A stretch of 29,923 nucleotides of DNA from DAIOFH01 sp036745875 (GTDB taxonomy: Bacteria; Planctomycetota; SZUA-567), in NCBI GenBank assembly GCA_036745875.1, contig DAIOFH010000038.1, positions 1 to 29,923 on the forward strand, read 5' to 3'. This document shows, one piece after another, positions 1 to 8,027 of this stretch. Below the pieces are notes generated by a model. That model did no database searches. It had not been told where the DNA came from and saw nothing but the letters and a program-made list of their open reading frames with translations. A program made the translations under genes and the position numbers. The first letter of the stretch is position 1. Each line of letters begins with the position of its first letter.

Positions 1-811
1 CGCCGATGAAGCCGGCGACAAAGACGTTGACCGGGTTGTCGTACACTTCCAGCGGCGTGCCGAACTGCTGCAACTTGCCGTCCTTCATGATGGCGATCTT
101 GTCCGAAAGGCTCATCGCCTCGAGCTGGTCGTGGGTGACGAGGATCGTCGTGCACTTGATCGCGTTGTGGATGCGCTTGATCTCGGTACGGAGGATCTGG
201 CGCATCTTGCCGTCCAGGTGGGACAGCGGTTCGTCCAGCAGAAGGACGGACGGGTTGCGGACAAGGGCGCGCGCAATGTTGACGCGTTGCTTCTGACCGC
301 CGGACAGCCCCGCCGGCTTGCTGTAAAGAAGGTCGTCGATCTTCATCAAGGGGGCGATTTCCATGACCCGGCGCTTGATTTCGTTTTCCGGCACCTTCTT
401 GGCGCGGAGGTTGAAGGCGACGTTGTCGAAGACGTTCAGCGGAGGATAAAGGGCGTAATCCTCGAAAGCGAGGCCGATGTCCCTGTCCTTCGGGTGAAGG
501 TCGTTGACCACGCGGTCGCCGATGAGGATTTGCCCCCGGGTGATTTCCTCGAGGCCCGCGACCATCCTGAGGCTTGTGGTCTTGCCGCAACCGGAGGGGC
601 CGAGGATGCCGACGAACTCGCCGTCGGTGCAATGCAGCGAAAAATCGTTCACCGCGTACTGGATGTTCCCGACCGACTGCACGCGGCGCATGGTGGCGTC
701 GACGTCGCCGGAGTCCTTGTCGAGGTTGACCGTCTTGTCCTCGTCAAAGACCTGTTGAACCTTGGTCCTGCCGTATTGCTTGAAAACGTTTCTAAAGGTC
801 AAACCAGCCAT
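1..811 (-). CDS. ABC transporter ATP-binding protein (partial, C-terminus beyond window edge)
   Basis: Only the first 270 residues are in the window. It is a MalK/UgpC-type ATPase that would power the two permeases encoded just upstream. Visible motifs are Walker A GPSGCGKTT (residues 71-79), signature LSGGQ (169-173), Walker B VLLLDEP (189-195) and the switch histidine H227. The Q-loop position carries Glu (AFEDYALYP) where most family members have Gln. An insertion of roughly 30 residues separates the first strand (ending near KQYGRTK) from the AVNDFSL strand, placing Walker A about 35 residues later than in the sister ATPase. The ATG at 811 has GGAG nine bases upstream. It is the last visible gene of the regulator-kinase-dehydrogenase-transporter operon. 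The family is certain; the substrate is unknown. Confidence 0.93.
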   Translation of the reverse strand, partial: MAGLTFRNVFKQYGRTKVQQVFDEDKTVNLDKDSGDVDATMRRVQSVGNIQYAVNDFSLHCTDGEFVGILGPSGCGKTTSLRMVAGLEEITRGQILIGDRVVNDLHPKDRDIGLAFEDYALYPPLNVFDNVAFNLRAKKVPENEIKRRVMEIAPLMKIDDLLYSKPAGLSGGQKQRVNIARALVRNPSVLLLDEPLSHLDGKMRQILRTEIKRIHNAIKCTTILVTHDQLEAMSLSDKIAIMKDGKLQQFGTPLEVYDNPVNVFVAGFIG

Positions 812-869
812 TGGTTTTGTCTCCTATAAAGTAACAGCCTCTTTTTATTAACCCTTCCCTCCGGGATAC

Positions 870-2009
870 CTACCTGTCTATGAGCGCCGTCTGGTTGTGC
901 CGGCCGATGAAATGGCCGTCAGACGCGCTGAAGAACAACAGGTTGTCCGGGTCGGGGCGCATAAAGACCGGGCTGTCGAGTTTGACCGAAAGATCGTTCG
1001 GGGCAATCGTTTGGAACATGTGCTCGTCGACCTTGATCGTAAGAATCGACTTGTTGCCGATCGGCTCGAGGTTGTACACGATGCCGGGGATGTAGTCGTC
1101 GGCCTTGTCGAAGCGATAGCTGAGGTTGATGCCGCGCACGCCGATCCTGACCTTGCGGTCATTCGTGCCGGACTTGATCATCTGCTGGACGTCGTCTGCG
1201 ACGGGGAACTTGTAGACCTGCCCGCTCGCGTAGATTTCCACCATCATCTTGCCGCCTTCCTCGGTGATCGTGCCGTCCGTGAGGTTGATTTCCGGCTCGC
1301 CCACGAGCTTGGCGACAAACTCGTTGCTCGGCGTATAGTAGACTTCGTCGGCGTTGCCGATCTGGACGATCCTGCCTTCGTTGATGATGGCAATCCTGTC
1401 GCCGAGGGACAAGGCTTCAGCATAGTCGTGGGTGACGTAGATCGTCGTCGTGTCGAACTGCTGCTGCATGGCCTTGAGCTCGGTGCGCATCAGGTGGCGG
1501 AGCTTAGCGTCCAGGTGGGCCAGCGGCTCGTCCATCAGGAAGACGTTCGGGTTCCTGACCAGGCAGCGGCCGAGGGCGGTTCTCTGGCGCTGGCCGTTCG
1601 AGAGTTGCGACGGCAGGCGGTTCAGGAGCTGCTGGATGCCCATGAGTTCCGACACGCGCTGGACTTCCGCCTTGATCTCCGCTTCGTCCCTGCGGTGGAG
1701 CGGGCTGCGCATGGGGCTGGCGATATTGTCGTACACCGTCATGTGCGGATAGAGGGCGTAGTTTTCAAACACCATCGAGACGTTCCTCTCGGCCGGATCG
1801 ACGAGGTTGACGATCTCGTCACCGATGCGGACCAGCCCGTGGTCGGGAAATTCGACGCCGGCGATGGTTTTAAGGATCGTGGTCTTCCCCGCCCCCGCCG
1901 GGCCGAAGAGGACGAAAAACTCCTTGTCGTGGACATCAAGGTCAATGTTGTTCAAGGCCTTGATCTTCCCAAACGACTTGGAAATCTGTTCCAATCTAAT
2001 TTGCGCCAT
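870..2009 (-). CDS. ABC transporter ATP-binding protein, second ATPase of the importer
   Basis: A 379-residue MalK/UgpC-like ATPase with an N-terminal nucleotide-binding domain and a C-terminal regulatory (TOBE/OB-like) part of about 140 residues. Motifs are Walker A GPAGAGKTT (36-44), Q-loop region FENYALYPH with Glu82 in place of Gln, a deviant signature LSNGQ (136-140), Walker B VFLMDEP (156-162) and a switch His in YVTHDYAEAL. I chose the ATG at 2009 because GGAG lies nine bases upstream; a TTG further out would need that Shine-Dalgarno sequence to be coding. Two unlike ATPases next to two unlike permeases suggest a heteromeric importer, the arrangement known for the rhizobial glycerol system GlpSTPQ. 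Which substrate it carries cannot be read from the sequence. Confidence 0.93.
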   Translation of the reverse strand: MAQIRLEQISKSFGKIKALNNIDLDVHDKEFFVLFGPAGAGKTTILKTIAGVEFPDHGLVRIGDEIVNLVDPAERNVSMVFENYALYPHMTVYDNIASPMRSPLHRRDEAEIKAEVQRVSELMGIQQLLNRLPSQLSNGQRQRTALGRCLVRNPNVFLMDEPLAHLDAKLRHLMRTELKAMQQQFDTTTIYVTHDYAEALSLGDRIAIINEGRIVQIGNADEVYYTPSNEFVAKLVGEPEINLTDGTITEEGGKMMVEIYASGQVYKFPVADDVQQMIKSGTNDRKVRIGVRGINLSYRFDKADDYIPGIVYNLEPIGNKSILTIKVDEHMFQTIAPNDLSVKLDSPVFMRPDPDNLLFFSASDGHFIGRHNQTALIDR

Positions 2010-2054
2010 TGTTATGGACTCCAATAAATTCTGGTATTTTGAAGATGTCTACAG

Positions 2055-2873
2055 TTATCCCTTGACCGCGCCGAAGGACAGGCCGCGCACCAGGTGTTTC
2101 TGGATGATCAGCGCGAGGATGACTTCCGGCAGCGCCGTCACCGCGGCCGCGACCGCCATCTGCCCGTAGTGGACGGTGTCGGAAGCGAGGTACCTGAGCG
2201 ACGCCACCGTGACGGGCTGGACCTTGAAGCCCGAAAGGATCAGCGGGAAAGTAAAGGTATTCCAGGCGAAGATGAAGCACAACAGGGCGGAAGACACGAG
2301 ACCCGGCTTGATGAGCGGCAGCAGGATCCGGAGGAAGATCTGATACCACTTATAGCCGTCAAGCTGGGCCGCCTGTTCGACCTCAACGGAGATATCCTCA
2401 AAGTAGCCGCGAAGCACCCAGATAAGGAGCGGCAGGGCAATCAGCTGATAGACCCAGATCAGGCCGAGGTGGGTATCATAAAGGCCGATCTTCTGGTAGA
2501 TCAGGAACAGCGGCAGAACGACCAGGATTTCCGGCGCGAACTTGAAGGAAAGGATCTGGAACGCAAGGTCCTCTTTCTTCGGGAACTGGAAGCGCGCGAA
2601 CGCATAGGCTGCGGGAACGCCGACGATGACCGCGACAATCACCGCGCCGCCGGAAATGATAAGGTTGTCCAGGAAGTACTTGAAGTAATCGGTGTAGAGC
2701 AGGACGGCCGCGTAGTTTTCAAGCGTCGGATTGAACCAGAAAGTGGTGGTGAACACTTCCGCGTCCGACTTGAAGGTGATGATCAACATCCACACCAGCG
2801 GGAACAACGCGAACAACGCCCACAGGATGAGAGCCGTATATCTCATGATCGGCTCGCCAATGCCTCTTTTCAT
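2055..2873 (-). CDS. ABC sugar permease, MalG type
   Basis: A 272-residue inner-membrane permease of the binding-protein-dependent family (BPD_transp_1). It begins with a short cytoplasmic end and a hydrophobic segment (MRYTALILWALFALFPLVW) and has about six membrane segments. The EAA coupling loop that docks on the ATPase is clear: EQAAQLDGYKWYQIF followed by LPLIKPG, near residues 190-215. The ATG at 2873 is preceded by AAAGGGA at good spacing. It sits 45 bp before the ATPase at 2009 and 54 bp after the partner permease, so the three are almost surely cotranscribed. It would form the translocation pore with the MalF-type partner. Confidence 0.93.
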   Translation of the reverse strand: MKRGIGEPIMRYTALILWALFALFPLVWMLIITFKSDAEVFTTTFWFNPTLENYAAVLLYTDYFKYFLDNLIISGGAVIVAVIVGVPAAYAFARFQFPKKEDLAFQILSFKFAPEILVVLPLFLIYQKIGLYDTHLGLIWVYQLIALPLLIWVLRGYFEDISVEVEQAAQLDGYKWYQIFLRILLPLIKPGLVSSALLCFIFAWNTFTFPLILSGFKVQPVTVASLRYLASDTVHYGQMAVAAAVTALPEVILALIIQKHLVRGLSFGAVKG

Positions 2874-2927
2874 ACATATCCCTTTCTTCGGGCCCGCCCG
2901 CGGGGCGGACCGTCTTAATGAGTAAAG

Positions 2928-3845
2928 TTATTTACCGGCAGCAGCCTTCTGGACCGCCAGCCACTTGCCGACGAGAATCTTGGCGATGACGAAGATCACG
3001 ACCCAGAGGAACAGGATGTACGGCATGGCTTCACCGAAGCGCTTGTAGTAGAAGCCTTTGTTGTATGCCGTCAACGACAGGTTCATCAGGGTGTCGCCGG
3101 GGCCGCCCTTGGTGAGGGCGAAGATGATGGCGTATTCCTGCAGGGACGCCATGAGACGGAAGATAAGGGCGATGTAGAGGAACGGCTTCAACATCGGCAG
3201 CGTCAGGTTCCTGAAAGTGAACAGGGCGGAAGCGCCGTCGACCTGCGCCGCCTCGAACGGCGACTTCGGCAGCGAGTTGATGCCCGCGACCACGAGGACG
3301 ATGATGAACGGGGTGTTGACCCAGACGTCGATCATGACCGCCGTGGCAAGCGCCGTCGTCTGTGACGCGGCCCACGGAAAACCGTAGACGCCGAAGAGGT
3401 TCAGGAACTTCTCGAGAATGCCGACCGAAGTGTTGGTCATGAGCTGCCAGATGATCGTCGCGATGACGGGGGCGATCATCAGGGGGAAGACAAGGACGAC
3501 CCGGAGGGTCGAGGTGAACCAGTTTGTCTTCTTGCAGATCAAGAGGCCGATGCCGAGGCCGAGAACCATCTCGCAGCCGGTGGACCAGAAAGCGTATTTG
3601 CAGGTCACCCACACGGCATGCCAGAAGGACGAGTCCGACAGCATGTTCAACCAGTTCCTTCCCCAAACCATCTTGTAGGTCTGGCGCAGGAAGGAGTAGT
3701 TGGTCAGCGAGTAATAGATCGCGCTGATGAAGGGGATCATGATGCCAATGGTGATCAGTAAGGCCGGAGCGATGATCAGGTACGGCAGCGCCCGATCAAG
3801 GAACGGCTTGCGGCTGTAAATCCGCATATCCACGCTTGAAGACAA
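2928..3845 (-). CDS. ABC sugar permease, MalF type
   Basis: An inner-membrane permease of about 305 residues, partner of the MalG-type protein. The EAA loop reads SPFEAAQVDGASALFTF then LPMLKPF. Six hydrophobic segments are visible, the first being LPYLIIAPALLITIGIMIPF. The start is uncertain. An ATG at 3860 (310 aa) has no Shine-Dalgarno sequence, whereas AAAGGAGAG lies inside its first codons and is well placed for a TTG at 3845, which I prefer. The gene follows a 164-180 bp spacer holding an inverted AT-rich repeat, so translation here may be set separately from the genes upstream. Confidence 0.9.
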   Translation of the reverse strand: MSSSVDMRIYSRKPFLDRALPYLIIAPALLITIGIMIPFISAIYYSLTNYSFLRQTYKMVWGRNWLNMLSDSSFWHAVWVTCKYAFWSTGCEMVLGLGIGLLICKKTNWFTSTLRVVLVFPLMIAPVIATIIWQLMTNTSVGILEKFLNLFGVYGFPWAASQTTALATAVMIDVWVNTPFIIVLVVAGINSLPKSPFEAAQVDGASALFTFRNLTLPMLKPFLYIALIFRLMASLQEYAIIFALTKGGPGDTLMNLSLTAYNKGFYYKRFGEAMPYILFLWVVIFVIAKILVGKWLAVQKAAAGK

Positions 3846-3907
3846 CGGCTCTCCTTTCATAAAACTGTTGATGACGCGATAACTTCTCTCTCCAAATGAT
3901 CGCAGTC

Positions 3908-4028
3908 AATAGTTGAGAGTTGATAGTTTATAAGGAAAAGCCTGTTCTATCCCCAAACCCAAAAAGCGAACATGTCCTTGTGCGAGAAAGCTTTCCAAAA
4001 CCATCAACCATTACCTATTAACCATTAA
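3908..4028. repeat. inverted pair of iterated AT-rich units in an operon spacer
   Basis: The left arm has ATAGTTGAGAGTTGATAG-type units, and the right arm, read on the other strand, has AATTAATGGTTAATAGGTAA-type units. Each arm is made of near repeats of a 7-9 base TTGATAG/TTAATAG motif, and the arms face each other around a core of about 65 bp. The stop codon of the dehydrogenase gene (4025-4027) lies inside the right end. Two similar elements occur at 5091-5180 and 15400-15566. The pairing is imperfect, so this is the most degenerate of the three. Confidence 0.55.
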
Positions 4029-5071
4029 TTCTTTTTAATCAGGTTCGGCGGTTCCCGACCTTCGATATAGGCCTTGACGTTGTCGAGAATAAGCCGCGAC
4101 TGGTGCTTGATGCCGTCCCTGGTCGCCCCGCCGATGTGCGGAGTGAGGATAACGTTATCCAGTTTGAGGAACGGAGAATCGTGGTAGAGGGGTTCCTGAT
4201 TGAACACATCCAGCGCTGCTCCGGCGATGCGCTTTTCCGTGAGCGCCTTCAGGAGGTCTTTTTCATTCACCAGCGCGCCGCGGGCGGTGTTGATGAAAAA
4301 TGCCCGCGGTTTCATCTTGTCGAATTGCTTCCAGCCGAACATGCCCTTCGTTTCCGGCGTGACCTTGGCATGCAGACTTACATAATCCGCCTCCGCGAGA
4401 AGCTGGTCCATCTCGACCTTCTCCGCGCCGACTGCCTCGATCCGGCCTGCGTCGACATAGGGATCGGAGACAAGGACGCGCATGCCGAGGGCGCGGGCTT
4501 TCGGGGCAAGCTGCGCGCCGATGATGCCGAAGCCGACGAGGCCGAGGGTCCGGCCGTCAATCTCGATGCCGCGATAGAGGACATACGGATTGTTCTTGAG
4601 ATCGGCGTGCTGCCAAAGGATGTCCTTGGTGTCTGTCGGGGTGCCCGGCTCCAGGGTCATGTTGCCGATCATGATCTGATGGTGAGTCTGCGGGATGAAC
4701 CGGGACAGGCAAATCATGAAGCCGATGGTCATCTCGACAACCGCGACCGCATTGCGCCCGGGGGCATTGGTGACGACCACGCCACGGGCGGCGCAGGCCG
4801 GAATATCTATGTTTGTCCAGGACGCCCTCACGGACGCGATGAACCGGAGGTCCGGCGCGGCGGCGGTTAGGACTTTCTCGGTGATCGGTTCCTGCTCGAT
4901 GATCGCCACTTCGGGGCGGACGCTGGCGAGATGGGCAAGCGTCTCCTCCTCCCCCGCCGCCTGGTCGCGGCCGGGTTCGCCCTTGCTGAAGCGGAACACT
5001 TCGAAGTGCTCTTCAAGATATGCGAGGGTCTGATCGTCCAACTCGACCATCAGCGACAATTTTTTCCTCAT
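4025..5071 (-). CDS. D-2-hydroxyacid dehydrogenase (phosphoglycerate dehydrogenase-like)
   Basis: A 348-residue NAD(P)-dependent D-isomer-specific 2-hydroxyacid dehydrogenase. The nucleotide-binding loop is GFGIIG (180-185) with an acidic residue D203 at the end of the next strand, suggesting NAD preference. The catalytic triad is visible: Arg264 in NTARGALV, Glu293 in DVFNQEPL and His312 in TPHIGG. There is no C-terminal ACT domain, so it is not a full SerA-type enzyme. It is encoded 107 bp after an FGGY kinase, a pairing also known from Bacillus subtilis yoaC/yoaD. It probably acts on the kinase product or a derived 2-oxo or 2-hydroxy acid. The exact substrate is unknown. AGGGG upstream supports the ATG at 5071. 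Confidence 0.92.
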   Translation of the reverse strand: MRKKLSLMVELDDQTLAYLEEHFEVFRFSKGEPGRDQAAGEEETLAHLASVRPEVAIIEQEPITEKVLTAAAPDLRFIASVRASWTNIDIPACAARGVVVTNAPGRNAVAVVEMTIGFMICLSRFIPQTHHQIMIGNMTLEPGTPTDTKDILWQHADLKNNPYVLYRGIEIDGRTLGLVGFGIIGAQLAPKARALGMRVLVSDPYVDAGRIEAVGAEKVEMDQLLAEADYVSLHAKVTPETKGMFGWKQFDKMKPRAFFINTARGALVNEKDLLKALTEKRIAGAALDVFNQEPLYHDSPFLKLDNVILTPHIGGATRDGIKHQSRLILDNVKAYIEGREPPNLIKKN

Positions 5072-5090
5072 CCCACATTCCCCTATAAAC

Positions 5091-5180
5091 GAGTTAAGAG
5101 TTAAAAGCGAAGAGTGAAGAGTGACGAGTTATGGAGGAAGATGGCACACCCTTCGCTCTTAACTCTTAGTTCTTCACTTC
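5091..5180. repeat. inverted pair of iterated units in an operon spacer
   Basis: The left arm carries GAGTTAAGAGTTAAAAGCGA then GAGTGAAGAGTGACGAGTTA. The right arm, on the other strand, carries AACTAAGAGTTAAGAGCGAA. AAGAGTTAAAAGCGAAG on the left and AAGAGTTAAGAGCGAAG on the right differ at one base in 17, so they can fold together. The element fills almost the whole gap between kinase and dehydrogenase; the kinase stop codon (5179-5181) abuts it. Confidence 0.7.
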
Positions 5181-6660
5181 AATAATTCATGTCCAGCCAC
5201 ATCTGGTAGCGTTCCTGCAGGCTCGGGTCCGGACTGCCGGGAAGCGCTTCGTACCAGCCGCCGGCGGACATTTCCTTGACCGCCGTTTCGACATCGGGAT
5301 ACTCGCCCGCAGCTATCCAGGCCTGAATGGCCGCCCCTCTGGACGTTGTTTCAAGATCCTTCGTCACCATCACCTCGCGGCCATCCAGGAGGGACGGCAT
5401 GATGCGGCGAAGATGGTTGCTCCGGCTGCCGCCGCCGGTCAGACAGAACCGGGACACCGTACGACCGCTGATATCCTCAAGCTGTGTGATATTGCTCGCT
5501 ATGGCAAAGGCGAGGTTTTCAATGCAGGACGGCAGGATGGCGGCGAAAATGTTGGTCTGTTCGTTCGGGAAGCTAATTTCGCAACGCCTTACTTCGCGCC
5601 GCGAAACATGGAACCGCCTGGAACCGAAATAGGAAATAACGCCTTCCGTCCTGTCTTCTAGTTTTTCCAAAAGCTTGTAGAGGTCGCCCCGATCGAAAGC
5701 CTCCCGCCCCGGAAGCATGCGGATAAGATCGGTGAGATGGTCCATCAGCTTGCGGTGAACCATTCCGGACTGCAGGCAGTTGGATTCGAGAAGCCAAAGG
5801 CCGCGAAAATACGGATCAACCCAGATGCGCCGCTTGGGGTCCATGAGAAAATGGTCTTCCACCATCATGACCGGAGTCGTCGAACCGTTGACCGCGACGA
5901 CATCGCCAAGACTGATCATCCCCGAGCCTAATGTGGCTGCCTGGGTGTCGGACACCGCGGCCACGACCGGCACCTGGCGGAGGCCGAGTTTATCGGCAAT
6001 TTTCGGGCTCAACTTTTCCACCACGTCGCCGGGAGCGACTAGGGCGTTCATCTGCAGGTGCTCAAGCCCCAGGAGGGACATCATCTTTTTCGACCAGGTC
6101 AGTTTGCCTGTTTCAAACAACAGCGTTTCGGCCGCGTTGGTCCATTCGGAGCACATGCGGCCGGTAAGCTTGTAGATGAAATACTCGTTCACCATCAGGA
6201 TGTGGTTGACTGCATCATATTCAGCCGGGTGGTTTTCCTTGAGCCACAAAAGGCGGATCGCCGGAAAATACACGTCGGGCCAACGGGCGGTGTGGTCGTA
6301 GATATCCTCGCCATGGACCGGGCCGATCTTTTTGACGATATCCGAGGACCGGCCGTCAAGGTTCGGCGTGGCCATGATTTCGCGGCCGTCCTTGTCCGTG
6401 AACACCTGGCCGTGGCGCTGCGAGGTGACGGTGACGGCGACAATGCCCGAACGGTCGACGCCGGAAGCGGCGAGCGCGTTTTCCGCCGCCCTGAGGGAGC
6501 TTTCCCACGACGCGGGAGCGTCCCAGTCCAGGCCGTCCGATTCCTTCAGGTAGTTGTAACGGATTTCCTCATAGGCGCTGCCGACGAAATTGCCGTCGCG
6601 ATTGATGATATTGACGTGCACGCCGCCGGTACCAATATCAAAAACCAGGATATTGCTCAT
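5179..6660 (-). CDS. FGGY-family carbohydrate kinase
   Basis: A 493-residue sugar kinase of the xylulokinase/glycerol kinase fold, which phosphorylates a sugar or polyol with ATP in the cytoplasm. Visible are the N-terminal phosphate loop FDIGTGGVHVNI (about 7-18), a sugar-site segment ATPNLDGRSSDI, the catalytic Asp in VSDTQAATLGSG, the second phosphate motif VNGSTTPVM and the C-terminal adenosine motif LTGGGSRSNHLRR. Length is normal for the family. A strong GGAGG six bases before the ATG at 6660 supports the start. It is 23 bp downstream of the SorC-type regulator, so regulator and kinase are cotranscribed. YoaC- or LsrK-like substrates are possible, but specificity cannot be assigned. Confidence 0.93.
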   Translation of the reverse strand: MSNILVFDIGTGGVHVNIINRDGNFVGSAYEEIRYNYLKESDGLDWDAPASWESSLRAAENALAASGVDRSGIVAVTVTSQRHGQVFTDKDGREIMATPNLDGRSSDIVKKIGPVHGEDIYDHTARWPDVYFPAIRLLWLKENHPAEYDAVNHILMVNEYFIYKLTGRMCSEWTNAAETLLFETGKLTWSKKMMSLLGLEHLQMNALVAPGDVVEKLSPKIADKLGLRQVPVVAAVSDTQAATLGSGMISLGDVVAVNGSTTPVMMVEDHFLMDPKRRIWVDPYFRGLWLLESNCLQSGMVHRKLMDHLTDLIRMLPGREAFDRGDLYKLLEKLEDRTEGVISYFGSRRFHVSRREVRRCEISFPNEQTNIFAAILPSCIENLAFAIASNITQLEDISGRTVSRFCLTGGGSRSNHLRRIMPSLLDGREVMVTKDLETTSRGAAIQAWIAAGEYPDVETAVKEMSAGGWYEALPGSPDPSLQERYQMWLDMNY

Positions 6661-6683
6661 GCAGAACCTCCAAAAATCGGTTT

Positions 6684-7649
6684 TTACTTCTCCACGGTGA
6701 GAACGTCGCTTTCTCTGCGGCTTCTTTTCAAAAACGACGCAAGCGCCTTGGCGCTGTCTTCATCCGTTATCAATTCGCTGATCAAGCCTGCTCGCCAGGC
6801 GCCGATGATGGCGTTCCTTTTTTCGATGCCGCCGCAGGCGGCGACAACGGGACAGCGCAGCGGAACCTCAACGGAAATGCAGCGCCCCTGCATCCTGTGA
6901 GGCCTGATCACCCCATCGATATCGAAGAAATGACCGAAAACCTCCCCGACAAATCCATCATCCCGCATCTGGCGGAATACCGACGGATCGGCGTAACCAT
7001 GACGCAGATACATCGAATTCTTCATGCCGCCAATGCTGATGAAGGCGATGTCCGCTTCTTCACCGCGCTTCAATGTGGCCGCAATCGAAGGGTTGCTCTT
7101 GATCGAATCCGCCTCTTCGTGGGTGGAAGCCCACGCCGGCGCCCACAGGTTGAAATAATCGACATTCAGCTTCGTCGCCAGCGTATAGGAGATGTCCAAT
7201 GGATCGAGAGCCATATTGGCCTGCGCGTTTCCCACAAGCGACACGATCTCCCTGGTCTTGATCGGTCCGTCATAGTCCAGAAGCTGCGCGAACTGATGCA
7301 GGGTCCGGCCGATGCCTATGCCGATAACCTTGGCCGTCTTCAAGGCCTGTACAAAACGATAGGTCATGGCGTTGGCTACCGAACGAACCGGATCGGGCCC
7401 GGAAGGCACCACCATCACTTCGCCAAGGCCCATCAACTCCCGCAGTTCGCTCTCAAGGGAGAACAGCGAAACGCGCCCGCCCTTTATGCGCACATCGACC
7501 ATGCCCCTGGCCTTGGCTTCCTTGAGAAGGCGCAACACCTTGATCCTGGGCAAATCCAGACGGTCCGCGATTTCCTGCTGACTCATCTCATCGATATAGT
7601 AGAGCCATGCGATTCGCAACAAAAGCTCTTGCATAGTATCGGTTTGCAC
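6684..7649 (-). CDS. SorC/DeoR-type sugar-binding transcriptional regulator
   Basis: A 321-residue regulator with an N-terminal helix-turn-helix (SQQEIADRLDLPRIKVLRLL, about 23-42) and a C-terminal sugar-binding domain (GIGIGRTLHQFAQLL, then VSLVGNAQANM and IAFISIGGM). Proteins of this family usually repress a catabolic operon and are released by a phosphorylated sugar; here that would be the product of the adjacent kinase. I use the GTG at 7649 because GGGGGA precedes it by about five bases, while the ATG at 7634 has no Shine-Dalgarno sequence. It is the first gene of the operon, and the promoter at 8039-8066 carries an inverted repeat that is its best candidate binding site. Confidence 0.92.
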   Translation of the reverse strand: MQTDTMQELLLRIAWLYYIDEMSQQEIADRLDLPRIKVLRLLKEAKARGMVDVRIKGGRVSLFSLESELRELMGLGEVMVVPSGPDPVRSVANAMTYRFVQALKTAKVIGIGIGRTLHQFAQLLDYDGPIKTREIVSLVGNAQANMALDPLDISYTLATKLNVDYFNLWAPAWASTHEEADSIKSNPSIAATLKRGEEADIAFISIGGMKNSMYLRHGYADPSVFRQMRDDGFVGEVFGHFFDIDGVIRPHRMQGRCISVEVPLRCPVVAACGGIEKRNAIIGAWRAGLISELITDEDSAKALASFLKRSRRESDVLTVEK

Positions 7650-7765
7650 AATATCCCCCGCGCATACGCTGCAAAAGACGCATAAAGAAAGATCGTTACT
7701 GTTTTTGAATTAAGTACATGTCGGGAACCGCCTGGCATAGCGGAAACTTTGAAATTACCTACGGT

Positions 7766-7782
7766 ACACGTTTATAACGTGT
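7766..7782. promoter_or_regulatory. perfect palindrome ACACGTT-N3-AACGTGT
   Basis: Seven-base arms with a TAT centre form a perfect inverted repeat 117 bp upstream of the regulator start codon. It could be an operator for another regulator or a small RNA hairpin in the leader. No promoter of good quality lies beside it. Confidence 0.4.
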
Positions 7783-8007
7783 TGCTTGCCAGTAAACGAG
7801 TTACAGCATTTTCCCGCCTGGCGGACAGCGAAATATCAGTGAACTTTACAAGGAACCGGCGATACCGCAGTGCCTCGGAAATCGGAGGCAGGATAAGCGA
7901 GACGTTTCAGGGCCGCATTTTTTCTTCGGTCAGGGGAGCCGATGTGGCTTTTCGTGGACAGGGCTGATGCAATCGGAAAGGGCACAAATATTCAGCTAGG
8001 TGTAATT

Positions 8008-8027
8008 TTGAACAGACAAATGTTCAA
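8008..8027. promoter_or_regulatory. putative SorC-type operator TTGAACA-N6-TGTTCAA
   Basis: A perfect inverted repeat with seven-base arms and a six-base centre begins about 12 bases downstream of the -10 box of the minus-strand promoter. It would cover roughly +5 to +24, where a bound repressor blocks transcription. TGAAC/GTTCA half-sites are, as I recall, the general type bound by SorC/DeoR-family sugar regulators, and such a regulator is the first gene of this operon. Self-regulation is inferred. Confidence 0.65.

Noticed and set aside
4025..5071. Serine biosynthesis phosphoglycerate dehydrogenase (serA)
   Set aside because: It lacks the ACT domain and sits in a sugar kinase/importer operon, so a biosynthetic name is not justified.
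3909..5180. CRISPR array from the iterated short units
   Set aside because: The units are 7-9 bases long, imperfect and without unique spacers, and no cas genes are present.
7749..7967. 72-codon plus-strand frame upstream of the SorC regulator
   Set aside because: It has only a TTG start without a Shine-Dalgarno sequence, and the composition is not protein-like; it is antisense to the operon leader.
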